Shown: positions 7,860-17,716, numbered from the stretch's first letter. The stretch is 64,000 nucleotides of DNA from Campylobacter concisus (GCF_003048835.2 NZ_CP060705.1:1364001-1428000); one strand, 5' to 3'. The notes: generated from the letters alone by a model not told the origin. Program-made: numbers and translations.

Positions 7860-7893
7860 TTAGTAGGCAAATTTAAACTTATGCCTGCTAAAC
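7860..7893 (+). terminator. Hairpin between the oxidoreductase and rrf2 genes
   Basis: TAGTAGGC and GCCTGCTA can pair over eight positions, with one G-T wobble, around an AT-rich loop. There is no T-run directly after it, so it may attenuate rather than end transcription before the regulator gene. Confidence 0.35.
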
Positions 7894-7926
7894 TTAGAGG
7901 TTTAAATATGAAATTTAAGGGAGCTT

Positions 7927-8340
7927 ATGCAAGTTGGCATTAAATTTTCAACCGCGATACACGCGCTTTTGTGTGCTAAATTTTTTGAAAACGAGAAGGT
8001 TACAAGCGAATTTATAGCTGGTAGCATAAACACAAACCCAGTTATCGTTAGAAAGCTACTTGGCATCTTAAAGGCTGCAGGGCTCGTAAATGTCGCAGCT
8101 GGAGTTGGCGGAGTATGCCTTGCAAAAGAGCCAAAAGATATAAATTTACTTGAAATTTTTAACGCAGTAAATGATAAAGAAAAACTTTTTAAAATTCACT
8201 CTGATTCACCAAAAGCCTGCCCGCTTGGTGGCAGGATAGAGGAGCTTTTAAGCGGGCACTTTTTAAGGGCGCAAACTGCCCTAGAAAACGAGCTAAAAAG
8301 CGTTACTTTGCAAGACTTACTAGACGAACTTGCGAGATAA
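7927..8340 (+). CDS. Rrf2 family transcriptional regulator (YwnA/HypR-like)
   Basis: A 137-residue winged-helix protein starting MQVGIKFSTAIHALLC; AGGGAG lies before the ATG. The Rrf2 signature helices and the wing (GVGGVCLAKEPKDINLLEIFNAV) are present. It lacks the three clustered cysteines of the iron-sulfur members IscR, NsrR and RirA, but has single Cys at 16, 64 and 98. Cys16 lies near the position used by the B. subtilis disulfide-stress sensor HypR, so a thiol sensor is plausible (inference). It is the third gene of the cassette and is the natural candidate to bind the two GTTGTAA-N9-TTACAAC operators, hence autoregulation. A hairpin at 7858-7894 separates it from the broken oxidoreductase gene. 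Confidence 0.85.
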   Translation: MQVGIKFSTAIHALLCAKFFENEKVTSEFIAGSINTNPVIVRKLLGILKAAGLVNVAAGVGGVCLAKEPKDINLLEIFNAVNDKEKLFKIHSDSPKACPLGGRIEELLSGHFLRAQTALENELKSVTLQDLLDELAR

Positions 8341-8345
8341 ATTTA

Positions 8346-8369
8346 GGCTAGAAATTTGACTTTCTAGCC
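8346..8369. terminator. Convergent-gene hairpin between rrf2 and asd
   Basis: GGCTAGAAA (8346-8354) and TTTCTAGCC (8361-8369) form a perfect nine-base stem around TTTGAC. It sits in the 44-base gap between two genes that end facing each other. No strong T-tract follows on either side, so it is terminator-like only. Confidence 0.5.
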
Positions 8370-8384
8370 AAAACAAATTTAAAA

Positions 8385-9410
8385 CTACTCCTGCATCGCG
8401 ATCCATTTTTGTGCGATCCTGACGGCATTTGTCGCAGCTCCCACGCGGATCTGGTCGGCACTGCACCAAAGATGAAGCACATTTGATCTAAAGTTATCAA
8501 CCCTGATCCTGCCAACATAAGTCTCGTTTGTATCGCTTGAGATAGTAGGCATCGGATACTCTTTTTTAGCTGGATTATCGACTACGACGACGCTTGGAGC
8601 TTTGCTTAAAACCTCTCTTGCCGCATCTGCGCTCACGTCTTTGTCAAAGTGGATAGTGATCGCCTCAGAGTGGCTTCTAAGCACCGGCACACGCACGCAA
8701 GTTGCGCTCACTTCGATATCTTTGTGAAGGATCTTTTGCGTTTCATTGACCATTTTCATCTCTTCTTTTGTATAGTCGTTATCCAAAAAGACGTCGATAT
8801 GCGGGATCACGTTTAGCGCTAGGCGGTGCGCGAAGACCTTTGGCTCACACTCATCAAGCTTAAATTCAAAAAACTTTTGCATCTGTACGACAAGCTCTTC
8901 CATGCCCTCTTTGCCAGCGCCGCTTGCTGCTTGATAGGTAGAAACATCGACCCTGTTGATACCAAAAGCGTCATTTAGTGGCTTTAAAATTTGCACCATT
9001 TGGATGGTTGAGCAGTTTGGATTTGCGATGATGCCGCGGTTTTTCCATTGCGCTATATCACTTGGGTTACACTCAGGCACGACTAGCGGGATATCTTTAT
9101 CCATCCTAAAATGGCTGGTGTTATCGATAACTACTGCGCCGCTGTCAGCTGCAAATTTAGCAAATTTCTCTGAAACTGAGCCGCCTGCGCTAAAAAATGC
9201 GATATCGATCTCATGCTCGCTAAAAACTTTCTCGGTTAGCTCTTTTACTTTGTAGTGTTTGCCCTTAAATTCGATCTCCATGCCAACGCTCTTTGCGCTT
9301 GCAAGCGGCAAAAGCTCGCCAACTGGAAAATCAACCTCTTCCATAACTCTAAAAAGCTCTTCGCCGACTGCTCCTGTCGCACCAACGACCGCTACGTTAA
9401 ATTTTCTCAT
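8385..9410 (-). CDS. asd: Aspartate-semialdehyde dehydrogenase
   Basis: Start set at 9410 (MRKFNVAVVGATGAVGEEL), which has CCAAGGAGAG in front; upstream codons in the same frame are not protein-like. The product has 341 residues: N-terminal NADP-binding GATGAVG, then the catalytic cysteine in NPNCSTIQM, and a substrate-binding region with the HRLALNVIP and HSEAITI segments. The enzyme reduces aspartyl phosphate to aspartate semialdehyde for lysine/diaminopimelate, threonine and methionine synthesis. It follows flgR on the same strand, an order I recall from C. jejuni (asd-flgR-flgQ-flgP-gyrA). Confidence 0.95.
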   Translation of the reverse strand: MRKFNVAVVGATGAVGEELFRVMEEVDFPVGELLPLASAKSVGMEIEFKGKHYKVKELTEKVFSEHEIDIAFFSAGGSVSEKFAKFAADSGAVVIDNTSHFRMDKDIPLVVPECNPSDIAQWKNRGIIANPNCSTIQMVQILKPLNDAFGINRVDVSTYQAASGAGKEGMEELVVQMQKFFEFKLDECEPKVFAHRLALNVIPHIDVFLDNDYTKEEMKMVNETQKILHKDIEVSATCVRVPVLRSHSEAITIHFDKDVSADAAREVLSKAPSVVVVDNPAKKEYPMPTISSDTNETYVGRIRVDNFRSNVLHLWCSADQIRVGAATNAVRIAQKWIAMQE

Positions 9411-9480
9411 CTGCTCTCCTTGGTTTCTTTTAATTTTCTTAATTTGCATAATTTTACTAGCCAAAAACTTAAATTTATTA

Positions 9481-10635
9481 TTATTTCTTACTTCTTGCTT
9501 GTAAAAATAGATCATTTGGTAAAATTTCATCGCCCTCGCTTAGTATCGCTGCACGCTGCACGACTGAGATGAGCTCTCTTATGTTACCTGGATAATCATA
9601 GCCCAAAAGCTCCTCTTTGGCTGCTTTTGAGAAATTTTTAGCCTCAAAGCCATACTCTTTGCAGCATTTTTCTAAAGCATCTTGTGCGATAGGCAAAATT
9701 TCATCTTTTCGCTCGCGAAGTGGCGGGATGAAAAGCGGGATCGTGTTTAGGCGGTAGAAAAGATCTTCTCTAAACCTGCCCTCTTTCATCGCAAGCTCTA
9801 AATTTGCATTTGTAGCGCAGATGATGCGAACGTCGATCTTTTCGCTCTTTGTGGCACCAAGCCTTGTTATCTCACGCTCTTGAAGCGCACGAAGCAGCTT
9901 TGGCTGTAAATTTATAGGCATCTCGCCGATCTCATCTAAAAATAGTGTTCCACCATTTGCCAGCTCAAAATGCCCTTTTTTGGTAGCCGCAGCGTCGGTA
10001 AATGCGCCTTTTTCAAAGCCAAAAAGCTCACTTTCTATCAAATTTTCAGGGATCGCTGCCATATTTAAAGCGACAAATGCAGCGTCTTTTCTTGGTGAGT
10101 TTGCGTGGATAAATTTAGCAAAGACCTCCTTGCCAACGCCACTTTCGCCACTAAGCATAACAGAAGCGTCAGTTCTTGCAGCTTTTAGAGCGATATTTAG
10201 CGTGGCTTCAAGTGCTTTTGAAGTAGCTAAAAAGCCGTTATTTTCGCTCTTGGTTTCAACTTTTTTTATGCTTTTTGGAGTCTTTTGCTTTAGCGCCTCT
10301 ACCCTTTTTATCGCCTCATAAAGGGTTGAGACGTCAAATGGCTTGGTTAAAAAGTCCTTCACGCCAAGCCTAACGCTCTCGATCGCCTTATTTAGCGTGG
10401 CGTTTCCAGTCATTATGATGACGTCAAATTTGCCGTTTAGCTCTTTAATGAACTCTAGTCCGTCCATTTTTGGCATGTTTATATCGGTTATTATTAGATC
10501 AGTGTCGTCGCTTAGCTTTTTTAGAGCCTCAACTGCGCTCTTATAGCTTTTGATGTTTAGTTCTTCATACTCGCCAAGTGCGATCTCAAGCGACTTTCGC
10601 ATGTTGATGTCATCTTCTACTATGACGATATTCAT
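9481..10635 (-). CDS. flgR: FlgR, sigma-54-dependent flagellar response regulator
   Basis: The product has 384 residues: receiver domain (acidic pair ED near residues 7-8, phospho-acceptor D51, K98) then an AAA+ sigma-54 activator domain with Walker A GESGVGKE (163-170). The sigma-54 contact loop reads GAFTDA (210-215) instead of the usual GAFTGA. The protein ends soon after the AAA+ domain (ILPNDLFLQARSKK), with no Fis-type DNA-binding helix, as in H. pylori FlgR; it would act from solution or with low DNA specificity. In Campylobacter, FlgS phosphorylates FlgR to turn on rod, hook and sigma-54 flagellar genes. flgQ ends 12 bases upstream. Confidence 0.9.
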   Translation of the reverse strand: MNIVIVEDDINMRKSLEIALGEYEELNIKSYKSAVEALKKLSDDTDLIITDINMPKMDGLEFIKELNGKFDVIIMTGNATLNKAIESVRLGVKDFLTKPFDVSTLYEAIKRVEALKQKTPKSIKKVETKSENNGFLATSKALEATLNIALKAARTDASVMLSGESGVGKEVFAKFIHANSPRKDAAFVALNMAAIPENLIESELFGFEKGAFTDAAATKKGHFELANGGTLFLDEIGEMPINLQPKLLRALQEREITRLGATKSEKIDVRIICATNANLELAMKEGRFREDLFYRLNTIPLFIPPLRERKDEILPIAQDALEKCCKEYGFEAKNFSKAAKEELLGYDYPGNIRELISVVQRAAILSEGDEILPNDLFLQARSKK

Positions 10636-10647
10636 TTGATCTCTTTT

Positions 10648-11040
10648 TTATTGAAGTGTGCCGATGATAGCGGATTTTGGCTTAAATTCCACCATAAATC
10701 TAACTGGCAAAATTTTCAAATTTGAAGCGTTTGTGACCTGCGCATTTTTGACATTTAGCTCATTTTTTATCATCACTTTTTTTAAGGCAAAGCAGTCAAA
10801 AATTTCATCTTTGTGTAAATTTAAAAAGCCAAGAGTTGTGGTGTTTTCATCTTTAAAAGCGTCTATCTGGCAAAGAAATTTTGGTTTTGGATTTGGCGAA
10901 AGGGTCATCGCCTTTGAAAATGAAATTTCCTCATGAGCGATGATATGATTTGTCGTATCGACCTTTGCCCAGAAGATAAACTCCTCCAGGCAAAAGGCGA
11001 AATTTAAAAGTATCGTTAGTAAGAAAAGACTTCTCGCCAC
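10648..11040 (-). CDS. flgQ: FlgQ-like flagellar disk-associated protein
   Basis: The product is a 130-residue exported protein with a short signal sequence (MARSLFLLTILLNFAFC). The rest is beta-rich with no recognisable domain. Identification rests on position: it lies directly between flgP and flgR, exactly as Cj1025c (flgQ) does in C. jejuni, where FlgQ is needed with FlgP for motility and the outer-membrane basal disk. The start overlaps the flgP stop by 25 bases, so a later start is possible but would cut the signal peptide. Confidence 0.65.
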   Translation of the reverse strand: MARSLFLLTILLNFAFCLEEFIFWAKVDTTNHIIAHEEISFSKAMTLSPNPKPKFLCQIDAFKDENTTTLGFLNLHKDEIFDCFALKKVMIKNELNVKNAQVTNASNLKILPVRFMVEFKPKSAIIGTLQ

Positions 11041-11516
11041 TTATCTTCGTCTATCTTAAGCTCCATATTTACCTTATAAAGCCCGTCTTTGAAATTTTCA
11101 CTTACTATCCTTGCGTTTTTAACAAGACCTTGAACCTTTGAAGTGATAGATGAGTCGTTTAGCATCGCGTCTCTTACGGTGTCTTCAGCGTTGATCTTTA
11201 CGCCGTAAAGCTTGCCTGCAAGCTGCGAATAAGCATCAGCCATCGCTGCTCTTTTTGCAAGAGTAACCGACTGAGCGTATGAGAGCGAATTTAGCGGAGC
11301 TATGCCCTCACCTGTGGCTCTAAATGTAGTCTCTCTTGGAGCGCTATCATATATCATCTTCTCTTTTTTCATCACCTCTCTAAGATCGTCTTTATCGACC
11401 TTTTGGATGACTACGTTGCGGTTTGATGTGTTTGTTGGCTCGCCCATAAAGCCGTTAAATGAGCAACCGCCAAAAATAGCAACCATCAAAGCAAAAAATA
11501 AAATTTTAACCTTCAT
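11016..11516 (-). CDS. flgP: FlgP, LPP20-type lipoprotein of the flagellar basal disk
   Basis: The ATG at 11516 gives MKVKILFFALMVAIFGGC, a lipoprotein signal with lipobox FGGC; AAGG lies a few bases before it. The 166-residue product carries the LPP20 pattern ATGEGIAP, then an AKRAAMADAYSQLAGKLYGV helix and a KVNMELKID strand. FlgP forms the large concentric basal disk under the outer membrane around the Campylobacter flagellar motor, which anchors the high-torque stator ring. The gene follows gyrA and precedes flgQ as in C. jejuni. Confidence 0.88.
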   Translation of the reverse strand: MKVKILFFALMVAIFGGCSFNGFMGEPTNTSNRNVVIQKVDKDDLREVMKKEKMIYDSAPRETTFRATGEGIAPLNSLSYAQSVTLAKRAAMADAYSQLAGKLYGVKINAEDTVRDAMLNDSSITSKVQGLVKNARIVSENFKDGLYKVNMELKIDEDKWREVFSY

Positions 11517-11560
11517 AAACAACCTTTTTTATGCTTTTATTTAAAATTTAACAGCAAATT

Positions 11561-14182
11561 TTATTCCAAAAGCCCCATGTCTTCGCTTGGTGCTTCTTCC
11601 TCGTTCTCGCCGTCTTCAGCTTTAGGGCAGCTTGCGATACTTACAACATCATCGCCATCGACGTTTACGACGATCACGCCGCTTGTGTTACGTCCTGCTT
11701 TGCGGATGCTTTGCATATCAACTCTTATCATCTTGCCGCTTGATGTTAGAGCCATAAGGTCTTGCTCCTCATCAACCATCACAACGCCCACAAGATCGCC
11801 TGTTCTGTTTGTTAGCTTCATGCAGATGACGCCTTTGCCACCGCGGTTTGTCAAGCGGTACTCATCAGCGGTTGTGCGCTTGCCGATACCTTTTTGAGAT
11901 ATGCTTAAAATTTCTTGGTCATTGCTTTCGATGACCGCAGCACCTACGACCTCATCGCCTGGCTCTTTAAATTTGATACCAGTTACGCCGCGTGCAGTTC
12001 TTCCCATTTGGCGAACCTTGCTGATCTTAAATTTAAGACACATGCCTTTTTTGGTAACCACAAATAGCATTGTCTCATCGCTTGAGCTTGCGTCCTCTTC
12101 GGCATTTGCATTGTCTTCGTCGATCTCATTTTGAAGCTCTTCAACTTCAAGCACCTCTATCTCAACACTTAGCTCATTTTCAGGGTCAGTGACCGGCATA
12201 TCATCGTATGTTTGAGCGATGAGTGCGGTTACTAGCTCGTCGTTCTCATCAAGGCTTATAGCTCTTACGCCAACTGAGCGGATGTTTTTAAACTCACTTA
12301 AATTTGTGCGTTTTACGATGCCGTTTTTAGTAAAGAATGCTAGCGATTTGCTCTCGTCAAAGTCAGTCGTTGGTATGATAGCTTTGATCTTCTCGTCAGG
12401 CTGCAACTGGATCAAATTTACAACTGCTTTGCCCTTTGCTGTGCGGCTTCCCTCTGGAATTTTATAAACTTTTAGCCAATAAAGCTGTCCGCGGTCAGTC
12501 ACAAACATAAGCGTATCGTGGGTATTTGAAGTAAAGAAGCTCTCTATAAAGTCATCATCATATGTCGTGACTGCTACTTTGCCTTTGCCGCCACGTTTTT
12601 GCTTCTCATACTGCTTGCTTGGCACACGCTTGATGTAGCCGCGGTGAGTTATGGTTACGACCATATTTTCATTTGGTATGAGGTCTTCGATATCGATATC
12701 ATCGTAGTCATCAACGATCTCAGTTACTCTTGGTACTTTAAATTTATTTTTGATCTCTAAAAGCTCTTCTTTGATCAAATTTTCAAGCAATGTCTCGCTC
12801 TTTAAAATTTCATCAAGTCTTGCGATCTCAGCCATAAGCTCGGCTAGCTCAGCCTCTAGTTTTTCTCTCTCTAGGCCTGTAAGCTTGCTTAGACGCATAT
12901 CAAGGATAGCGTTTGCTTGAAGCTCTGAGAGGTTAAATTTACTCATCAAGCCTTCTCTGGCAACGGCTGTATCAGCACTATTTCTAATAAGCTCGATCAC
13001 CTCATCGATGTTATCAAGTGCGATCTTTAGACCCTCTAAGATGTGGGCTCTTGCGCGCGCTTTTTCAAGCTCAAATATCGTCCTTCTAATGATAACTGTT
13101 TTTCTGTGATTTAAAAATAGCTTAAGTAGCTCGATAAGGTTAAAAACCTTTGGCTCTTTGTTATTAATAGCAAGCATAATAACGCCAAAAGTGCTCTCCA
13201 TCGTGGTTGATTTAAATAGGTTGTTTAGCACGATGTCGCTCATAGCGTCGCGTTTTAGCTCGATGACTACGCGGATGCCGTCCTTATCAGACTCATCTCT
13301 AACCTCGCTAATGCCATCTATCTGCTTATCTTTTACAAGCTCGGCGATCTGCTCGATAAGTCTTGCTTTGTTTGTTTGATATGGTAGCTCGTCGATGACG
13401 ATCACATCTTTGTTTGGCTTTTTTTCTATGTGGGTTTTTGCTCTTAGTTTGACCCTGCCACGACCTGTGCGGTAGGCCTCTATGATGCCCTTTTTACCAA
13501 AGATGATACCGCCGGTTGGGAAGTCTGGACCTTTGATAAATTCCATCACCTCTTCAAGTGTCGCTTCTTTGTTTTCAAGAAGGAGCAAAAGACCGTCTAT
13601 TAGCTCATCAAGGCTGTGTGGTGGGATATTTGTCGCCATACCGACAGCGATACCGCTTGAGCCATTTAATAATAAATTTGGCACACGGCTAGGCAAAACA
13701 TCTGGCTCAACCTCTCTATCATCGTAGTTTGGCACAAAATCAACCGTGTCTTTGTCGATATCTTTTAAAAGCTCTTCAGTAAGCATAGTCATTCTAGCTT
13801 CGGTATAACGCATCGCAGCTGCGCTGTCGCCGTCAATAGAGCCAAAGTTTCCTTGTCCATCAACGACTGGATAACGCATAGAAAATTTCTGAGCCATACG
13901 AACAAGTGCGTCATAAACCGCTGTATCGCCATGTGGGTGGTACTTACCGATGACTTCACCGACGATACGAGCTGACTTCATATAAGCACTTCTGCTGCCA
14001 ACGCCGAGGTTATCCATAGCGTATAAAATTCTTCTATGAACTGGCTTTAGTCCGTCTCTAGCGTCAGGCAAAGCACGTCCAACGATGACGCTCATAGAGT
14101 AGTCAAGATAGCTATTTTTTATAGAATCTTCGATATCAACTGAAGCGATATCTTGAGTTAATTCAAGTAGATTGTCTTTCAT
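11561..14182 (-). CDS. gyrA: DNA gyrase subunit A
   Basis: The product has 873 residues. The N-terminal breakage-reunion domain contains the quinolone region [19 protein letters not shown] and catalytic Tyr126 (MRYTEAR). The C-terminal beta-pinwheel includes the GyrA box QKRGGKGK and an acidic insert rich in Glu/Asp/Asn near residues 685-710. Gyrase introduces negative supercoils with GyrB. The quinolone hot-spot residues are wild-type: Thr87 (the T86 of C. jejuni numbering) and Asp91, so no target-site resistance change is visible. The gene stands alone in its neighbourhood; gyrB is not in the window. Confidence 0.97.
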   Translation of the reverse strand: MKDNLLELTQDIASVDIEDSIKNSYLDYSMSVIVGRALPDARDGLKPVHRRILYAMDNLGVGSRSAYMKSARIVGEVIGKYHPHGDTAVYDALVRMAQKFSMRYPVVDGQGNFGSIDGDSAAAMRYTEARMTMLTEELLKDIDKDTVDFVPNYDDREVEPDVLPSRVPNLLLNGSSGIAVGMATNIPPHSLDELIDGLLLLLENKEATLEEVMEFIKGPDFPTGGIIFGKKGIIEAYRTGRGRVKLRAKTHIEKKPNKDVIVIDELPYQTNKARLIEQIAELVKDKQIDGISEVRDESDKDGIRVVIELKRDAMSDIVLNNLFKSTTMESTFGVIMLAINNKEPKVFNLIELLKLFLNHRKTVIIRRTIFELEKARARAHILEGLKIALDNIDEVIELIRNSADTAVAREGLMSKFNLSELQANAILDMRLSKLTGLEREKLEAELAELMAEIARLDEILKSETLLENLIKEELLEIKNKFKVPRVTEIVDDYDDIDIEDLIPNENMVVTITHRGYIKRVPSKQYEKQKRGGKGKVAVTTYDDDFIESFFTSNTHDTLMFVTDRGQLYWLKVYKIPEGSRTAKGKAVVNLIQLQPDEKIKAIIPTTDFDESKSLAFFTKNGIVKRTNLSEFKNIRSVGVRAISLDENDELVTALIAQTYDDMPVTDPENELSVEIEVLEVEELQNEIDEDNANAEEDASSSDETMLFVVTKKGMCLKFKISKVRQMGRTARGVTGIKFKEPGDEVVGAAVIESNDQEILSISQKGIGKRTTADEYRLTNRGGKGVICMKLTNRTGDLVGVVMVDEEQDLMALTSSGKMIRVDMQSIRKAGRNTSGVIVVNVDGDDVVSIASCPKAEDGENEEEAPSEDMGLLE

Positions 14183-14270
14183 TTTTATCCTTAAATTTAG
14201 CTTGTGGGATTTTAGCCAAAAATTGATAAAAACTTTCTAAGGGCAAAGCGGCCTGGGTTAAATTTAACCC

Positions 14271-15095
14271 TTAAGCGCGCTCATAATATGTAGCTCCGTT
14301 TGAAAAACGCTTTGTGTAAAGCGGGGTGTATGGCACAAGATCAGCGTGTCCTGCATAGAGCCTGCCCTCTGGCTTAAGTAGCTTATGAAGCCTTTCGACG
14401 CATTTTAGTCTAAATTCGTCGTCAAAATATATCATCATATTTCTTGAAAGGACAATGTCAAATTTACCAAGATTAAACATCGCATCATCAAAAACATTTA
14501 AAATTTTAAACTCACACCTTGGTAAAATTTCTTTTTTGATGAAAAATTTGTCATCTTTTTTTGTAAAAAATCTCTCCTTTTGAAACTCGCTTAGCCTATG
14601 TAAGCTCCTCTCGCCATAGCTTCCGACGCTACAAGCTTGTATGGCTTCTGAGTTTATGTCGATGCCAGTTAGCTGGATATCACTTTGTTTAAGACCAAAT
14701 TCATAAGCAAGCATAGCAAGCGAATAGACCTCATCGCCAGTTGAGCAAGGCGCGCATAAAATTCTAGCCTCCCCAAGCTCTTTTGCGTAGTAGATCACGT
14801 CTTTTAGCTGTGCTAGCTCTCTATAAAAATATGTCTCATTTACGGTGACTAAATTTAAAAGATCTTGCCTAAGCAGCGTGTCAAATCTTATCATCGAAAC
14901 TAGATCTTTAAAGCTTTTTATCTGGCGATTTTTGGCAAATATACTAACTCTTTGCAGAGTGATGTCTCTCTTTGGCTCCAGATCAACCCCGCAAAGCGTC
15001 TTTATAGTGCTCATAAATTCGTTAAATCCATCCATGTCGCTTGGTGCTTTTGCCTCTAAAACTTCGCTTTGTTTATCCACTTTGTTAAAAAGCAT
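14271..15095 (-). CDS. cheR: CheR, chemoreceptor methyltransferase
   Basis: The product has 274 residues. The SAM-binding half shows the CheR motifs VNETYFYRE, ILCAPCSTGDEVYSLAM, LTGIDINSEAIQ and FDIVLSRNMMIYFD. CheR methylates glutamate residues in the cytoplasmic helices of chemoreceptors, which sets sensory adaptation together with CheB. The start overlaps the cheB end by 11 bases; GAGGAG lies before the ATG. The partner chemoreceptor gene lies just upstream of cheB, so receptor, methylesterase and methyltransferase form one run. The cheRB pair matches the one I recall from C. jejuni (Cj0923c-Cj0924c). Confidence 0.93.
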   Translation of the reverse strand: MLFNKVDKQSEVLEAKAPSDMDGFNEFMSTIKTLCGVDLEPKRDITLQRVSIFAKNRQIKSFKDLVSMIRFDTLLRQDLLNLVTVNETYFYRELAQLKDVIYYAKELGEARILCAPCSTGDEVYSLAMLAYEFGLKQSDIQLTGIDINSEAIQACSVGSYGERSLHRLSEFQKERFFTKKDDKFFIKKEILPRCEFKILNVFDDAMFNLGKFDIVLSRNMMIYFDDEFRLKCVERLHKLLKPEGRLYAGHADLVPYTPLYTKRFSNGATYYERA

Positions 15096-15651
15096 TTAAA
15101 AACTCCTCAAGCTCTTTTCTTATCATCATTAAATTTAACGATTTTAAATTTTGATTTAGCTCTTTAGCACGCTTTGGCATGCCATAAACTATCGCGCTCT
15201 CTTCGTTTTCAGCTATGCATTTTGCACCTGCTTTATAGAGCTTATCAAGCCCAGCTGCGCCATCATCGCCGATGCCAGTTAGCAAGATCGCAAGTAAATT
15301 TACATTTTTGGCGATCTGCGTGCCTGAGTTAAAAAGCACATCAACATTTGGCGTATATATCGTTTTTATCTCAGGTTGTGGCTTTGCACTAACTGGCAAA
15401 GTCGCTGAAATTTCAAAATTTTGATCACAGATATAGACGATATTTTCTCTTAAATTTGTCTTTTCGCTTAGAATTTCAACATTTATATTGCACTCCCTGC
15501 CCATTTGCGTGACAAATGAGTTTATAAACATCTTGTTCATATGCTGAGCTATGACGACCATCGCACCATTTAAATTTATATCTTTTAATAGTTTTTTTAT
15601 ATGACCTGGGCCTCCTGTAGAAGCCCCTATTAAGACCAGTTTTTGAGCCAC
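15085..15651 (-). CDS. cheB: CheB-type methylesterase without receiver domain
   Basis: The product has only 188 residues, which is the catalytic domain alone; the N-terminal receiver of classical CheB is absent, as is known for C. jejuni CheB. The catalytic triad is visible: Ser11 in GASTGG, His37 in AQHM, and Asp in GIGDDGAAG (residues 127-134). The enzyme removes receptor methyl groups or deamidates glutamines. Without a receiver it cannot be switched on by CheA phosphorylation, so its control must be different. It is immediately followed by cheR. Confidence 0.9.
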   Translation of the reverse strand: MAQKLVLIGASTGGPGHIKKLLKDINLNGAMVVIAQHMNKMFINSFVTQMGRECNINVEILSEKTNLRENIVYICDQNFEISATLPVSAKPQPEIKTIYTPNVDVLFNSGTQIAKNVNLLAILLTGIGDDGAAGLDKLYKAGAKCIAENEESAIVYGMPKRAKELNQNLKSLNLMMIRKELEEFLNAF

Positions 15652-15685
15652 TAATTGCCTTTAAATTTAAAATTTACCACACAAA

Positions 15686-17386
15686 TCAAGTTCTAAATTC
15701 GCCAAGTTTTGCATTTAGCGTATCTGTCATCTTGTTTAGATGCTCAGCAGCTGAAGCTATCTCTTCTACGCTTCTTGCACTTTGAGATGAAATTTGACTT
15801 ATGCCCTCCATGTTTTTTACTATATCGTCAATATCCTTGCCAGTCTTTATATAGTCCTCGATAGTTTTATCAGATAGTCCTATGGCTGATCTCATGATAC
15901 CACTCATATCTCTTATGGTGTTTTGCGCGTTGTTTGCCACGCCTGTTAGCTCGCTTATTTGCTTAGAATTTATACTCATTTGCTCGCTACTTTCATTTAT
16001 CGCTTGAACGATGACATTGATAGTTGCATTTATCTCAGTAAGGCTCTTTTGAGTGCGCTCAGCTAGCTTTCTAACCTCATCTGCAACGACTGCAAAACCA
16101 CGTCCATGCTCGCCAGCCCTTGCTGCTTCGATGGCTGCATTAAGGGCTAGTAAATTTGTCTGATCTGCTATGTCGTTGATAACAACAAGCACTGATTTAA
16201 CCTGCTCAGCATCTCGGCTAAGCTGCTCGATCTTGCCAGCCATTTGATTTTCAATATCAGATGTCTGAGCGATCTCTGAAGATAAATTTGAGATGGTATT
16301 TAGCGTCTCATCAACGTAGCTTAGCGCCTTTTGAAGATCATCTTTGCCACCTTTTGCAACTTCGATTGACTCTTTCATATATGATTGTATCTCAGTGCAA
16401 TCCTTCCCAGCGCTCTCAACTATCTTGCTTGAGTTTTCTACCCCGCGACCAGTTTGGACTGAGGTTGAGCTAAGCTCATTTGCGATGGAGCTGTTTTCAT
16501 TTGAGATATCTTTTGCCTCCGAGATTAAAACCCTTACTTTTTCTATAAATTTATTTATGGCTTCGCTGGCTTTGGCTATCTCATCTTTGCCGACGACTTC
16601 TAGTTTTCTTGTTAGATCGCCATCGCCACTTGAGAGGTTTGTAGCTCGCAAGATTAGCTCATTTAGAGGTTTTGTGATAGAAAATTTAGAATAAAGCATA
16701 GCAACTATTAGTGAGATGATTAAGACTACGACGGCTATGACGATGAAATTTGTAGTGTTTGCATTGGCATCATTTTGCATGGTAGCTGAAATTTTATCTA
16801 TCTCTTTATACATGCCCTCAAGATCAACAACAGACATCAAAAGCACATCCTCATGAAATAAATTTAGCTTTTGTCCACGTGCTATCTTTCTTATAGTATT
16901 GCCATCCTTTGACTTCGCAACAAAATTTACAAAGTCTCCATTACTATTTTGCTTAGCCTTTTCGATAAGCTCTTTTACATATTTATAGCCATTTGCGTCA
17001 GTTGCATCAAGCCTATTTTGTCCATTAAATTCAGGTATACCAGGGTTTGCAATAACCACACCATCTATTGTTGAGAGACTAAAGTAACCAAGCTTACCAT
17101 CACCAAATCTAGCCCTTGAGAGATAGTCGATAATATCTTCTTTTTGATCTTCTATGGTCTCGTTTGCGTCGTCATAGACCTCTTGAATTTTTAGCAAAAT
17201 GTTTGAAACGATATCCATCTCTTCACTTAAAGCTGCCCTTTTGTCGGCCAAGACCGTTTCGGTCAGCTCTTTGGTAGAAAATTCTATCGCTTTGTTTTGC
17301 TCGTAAATGTTTAGAAAGACTAAGATGGCTCCAAGCACCAGTAGGGACGAGACGATCATCATCGTTACTTTTGATGAAATTTTCAT
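15686..17386 (-). CDS. Methyl-accepting chemotaxis protein with periplasmic Cache domain
   Basis: Start placed at 17386 ([20 protein letters not shown]) because AAAGGAGG is directly upstream. 566 residues: first membrane helix, a periplasmic region of about 150 residues resembling a single Cache (sCache_2) sensor ([30 protein letters not shown]), second membrane helix (about 208-228), HAMP linker, then the signalling hairpin with the conserved tip [20 protein letters not shown]. The C-terminus (NAKLGEFRT) has no CheR-docking pentapeptide. The ligand is unknown; Cache sensors often bind small carboxylates or amino acids. It is transcribed towards cheB-cheR. Confidence 0.9.
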   Translation of the reverse strand: MKISSKVTMMIVSSLLVLGAILVFLNIYEQNKAIEFSTKELTETVLADKRAALSEEMDIVSNILLKIQEVYDDANETIEDQKEDIIDYLSRARFGDGKLGYFSLSTIDGVVIANPGIPEFNGQNRLDATDANGYKYVKELIEKAKQNSNGDFVNFVAKSKDGNTIRKIARGQKLNLFHEDVLLMSVVDLEGMYKEIDKISATMQNDANANTTNFIVIAVVVLIISLIVAMLYSKFSITKPLNELILRATNLSSGDGDLTRKLEVVGKDEIAKASEAINKFIEKVRVLISEAKDISNENSSIANELSSTSVQTGRGVENSSKIVESAGKDCTEIQSYMKESIEVAKGGKDDLQKALSYVDETLNTISNLSSEIAQTSDIENQMAGKIEQLSRDAEQVKSVLVVINDIADQTNLLALNAAIEAARAGEHGRGFAVVADEVRKLAERTQKSLTEINATINVIVQAINESSEQMSINSKQISELTGVANNAQNTIRDMSGIMRSAIGLSDKTIEDYIKTGKDIDDIVKNMEGISQISSQSARSVEEIASAAEHLNKMTDTLNAKLGEFRT

Positions 17387-17426
17387 AATACCTCCTTTTG
17401 AATGTTTAAATTTCCTTAATTTTGAG

Positions 17427-17432
17427 ATTATA
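17427..17432 (-). promoter_or_regulatory. Likely -10 box of the Cache chemoreceptor gene
   Basis: TATAAT on the minus strand lies about 40 bases before the start codon, in the 66-base gap after flhX. A GCACT-N5-AGTGC inverted repeat (17433-17447) lies directly upstream of it. No clear -35 is seen, which is normal for Campylobacter. Confidence 0.45.
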
Positions 17433-17452
17433 GCACTATTAAAGTGCAATAT

Positions 17453-17716
17453 TTACTTTTTATTTGTGATCTTATATAAAAAGCTAAATATCTCGGCCAC
17501 CGCTTTATATAAATTTGGCGGTATCTCTTGATCGACCTCTACCTTGCTTAAAATTTCAATGAGATCAGGATCCTCTTTGATCGGTATATCGTGCTCTTTT
17601 GCAAGGCTTATTATCTTGTTTGCTATCTCGCCAGCACCGCTTGCAAGCACCTTTGGAGCGTTATCTTGCGATCTGTTGTAGCCAAGGGCGACGGCTTTTT
17701 TCTTATTTACTTGCAT
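17453..17716 (-). CDS. flhX: FlhX, stand-alone FlhB C-terminal domain homologue
   Basis: Start at the ATG of the TGATG overlap (17716) with the upstream gene. The 87-residue product (AVALGYNRSQDNAPKVLASGAGEIANKIISLAKEHDIPIKEDPDLIEILSKV) matches the cytoplasmic domain of FlhB, the flagellar export-gate switch protein. The autocleavage motif NPTH of FlhB is absent; NRSQDNAPKV stands in its region. Separate FlhX proteins are known in C. jejuni and H. pylori, where they can partly replace the FlhB C-terminal fragment. It is coupled to a FliK-like gene, and both are followed by a chemoreceptor. Confidence 0.85.
   Translation of the reverse strand: MQVNKKKAVALGYNRSQDNAPKVLASGAGEIANKIISLAKEHDIPIKEDPDLIEILSKVEVDQEIPPNLYKAVAEIFSFLYKITNKK

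Noticed and set aside
9411-9530. N-terminal extension of asd
   Set aside because: The added 40 residues are not protein-like and overlap flgR's end; CCAAGGAG marks the start at 9410.
13980-13985. Quinolone-resistance change in gyrA
   Set aside because: The hot-spot residues Thr87 and Asp91 are the susceptible forms.
14255-14270. Perfect palindrome GGGTTAAATTTAACCC just after cheR
   Set aside because: It lies right after the cheR stop but has no T-run, and short AAATTT palindromes are very common in this genome.
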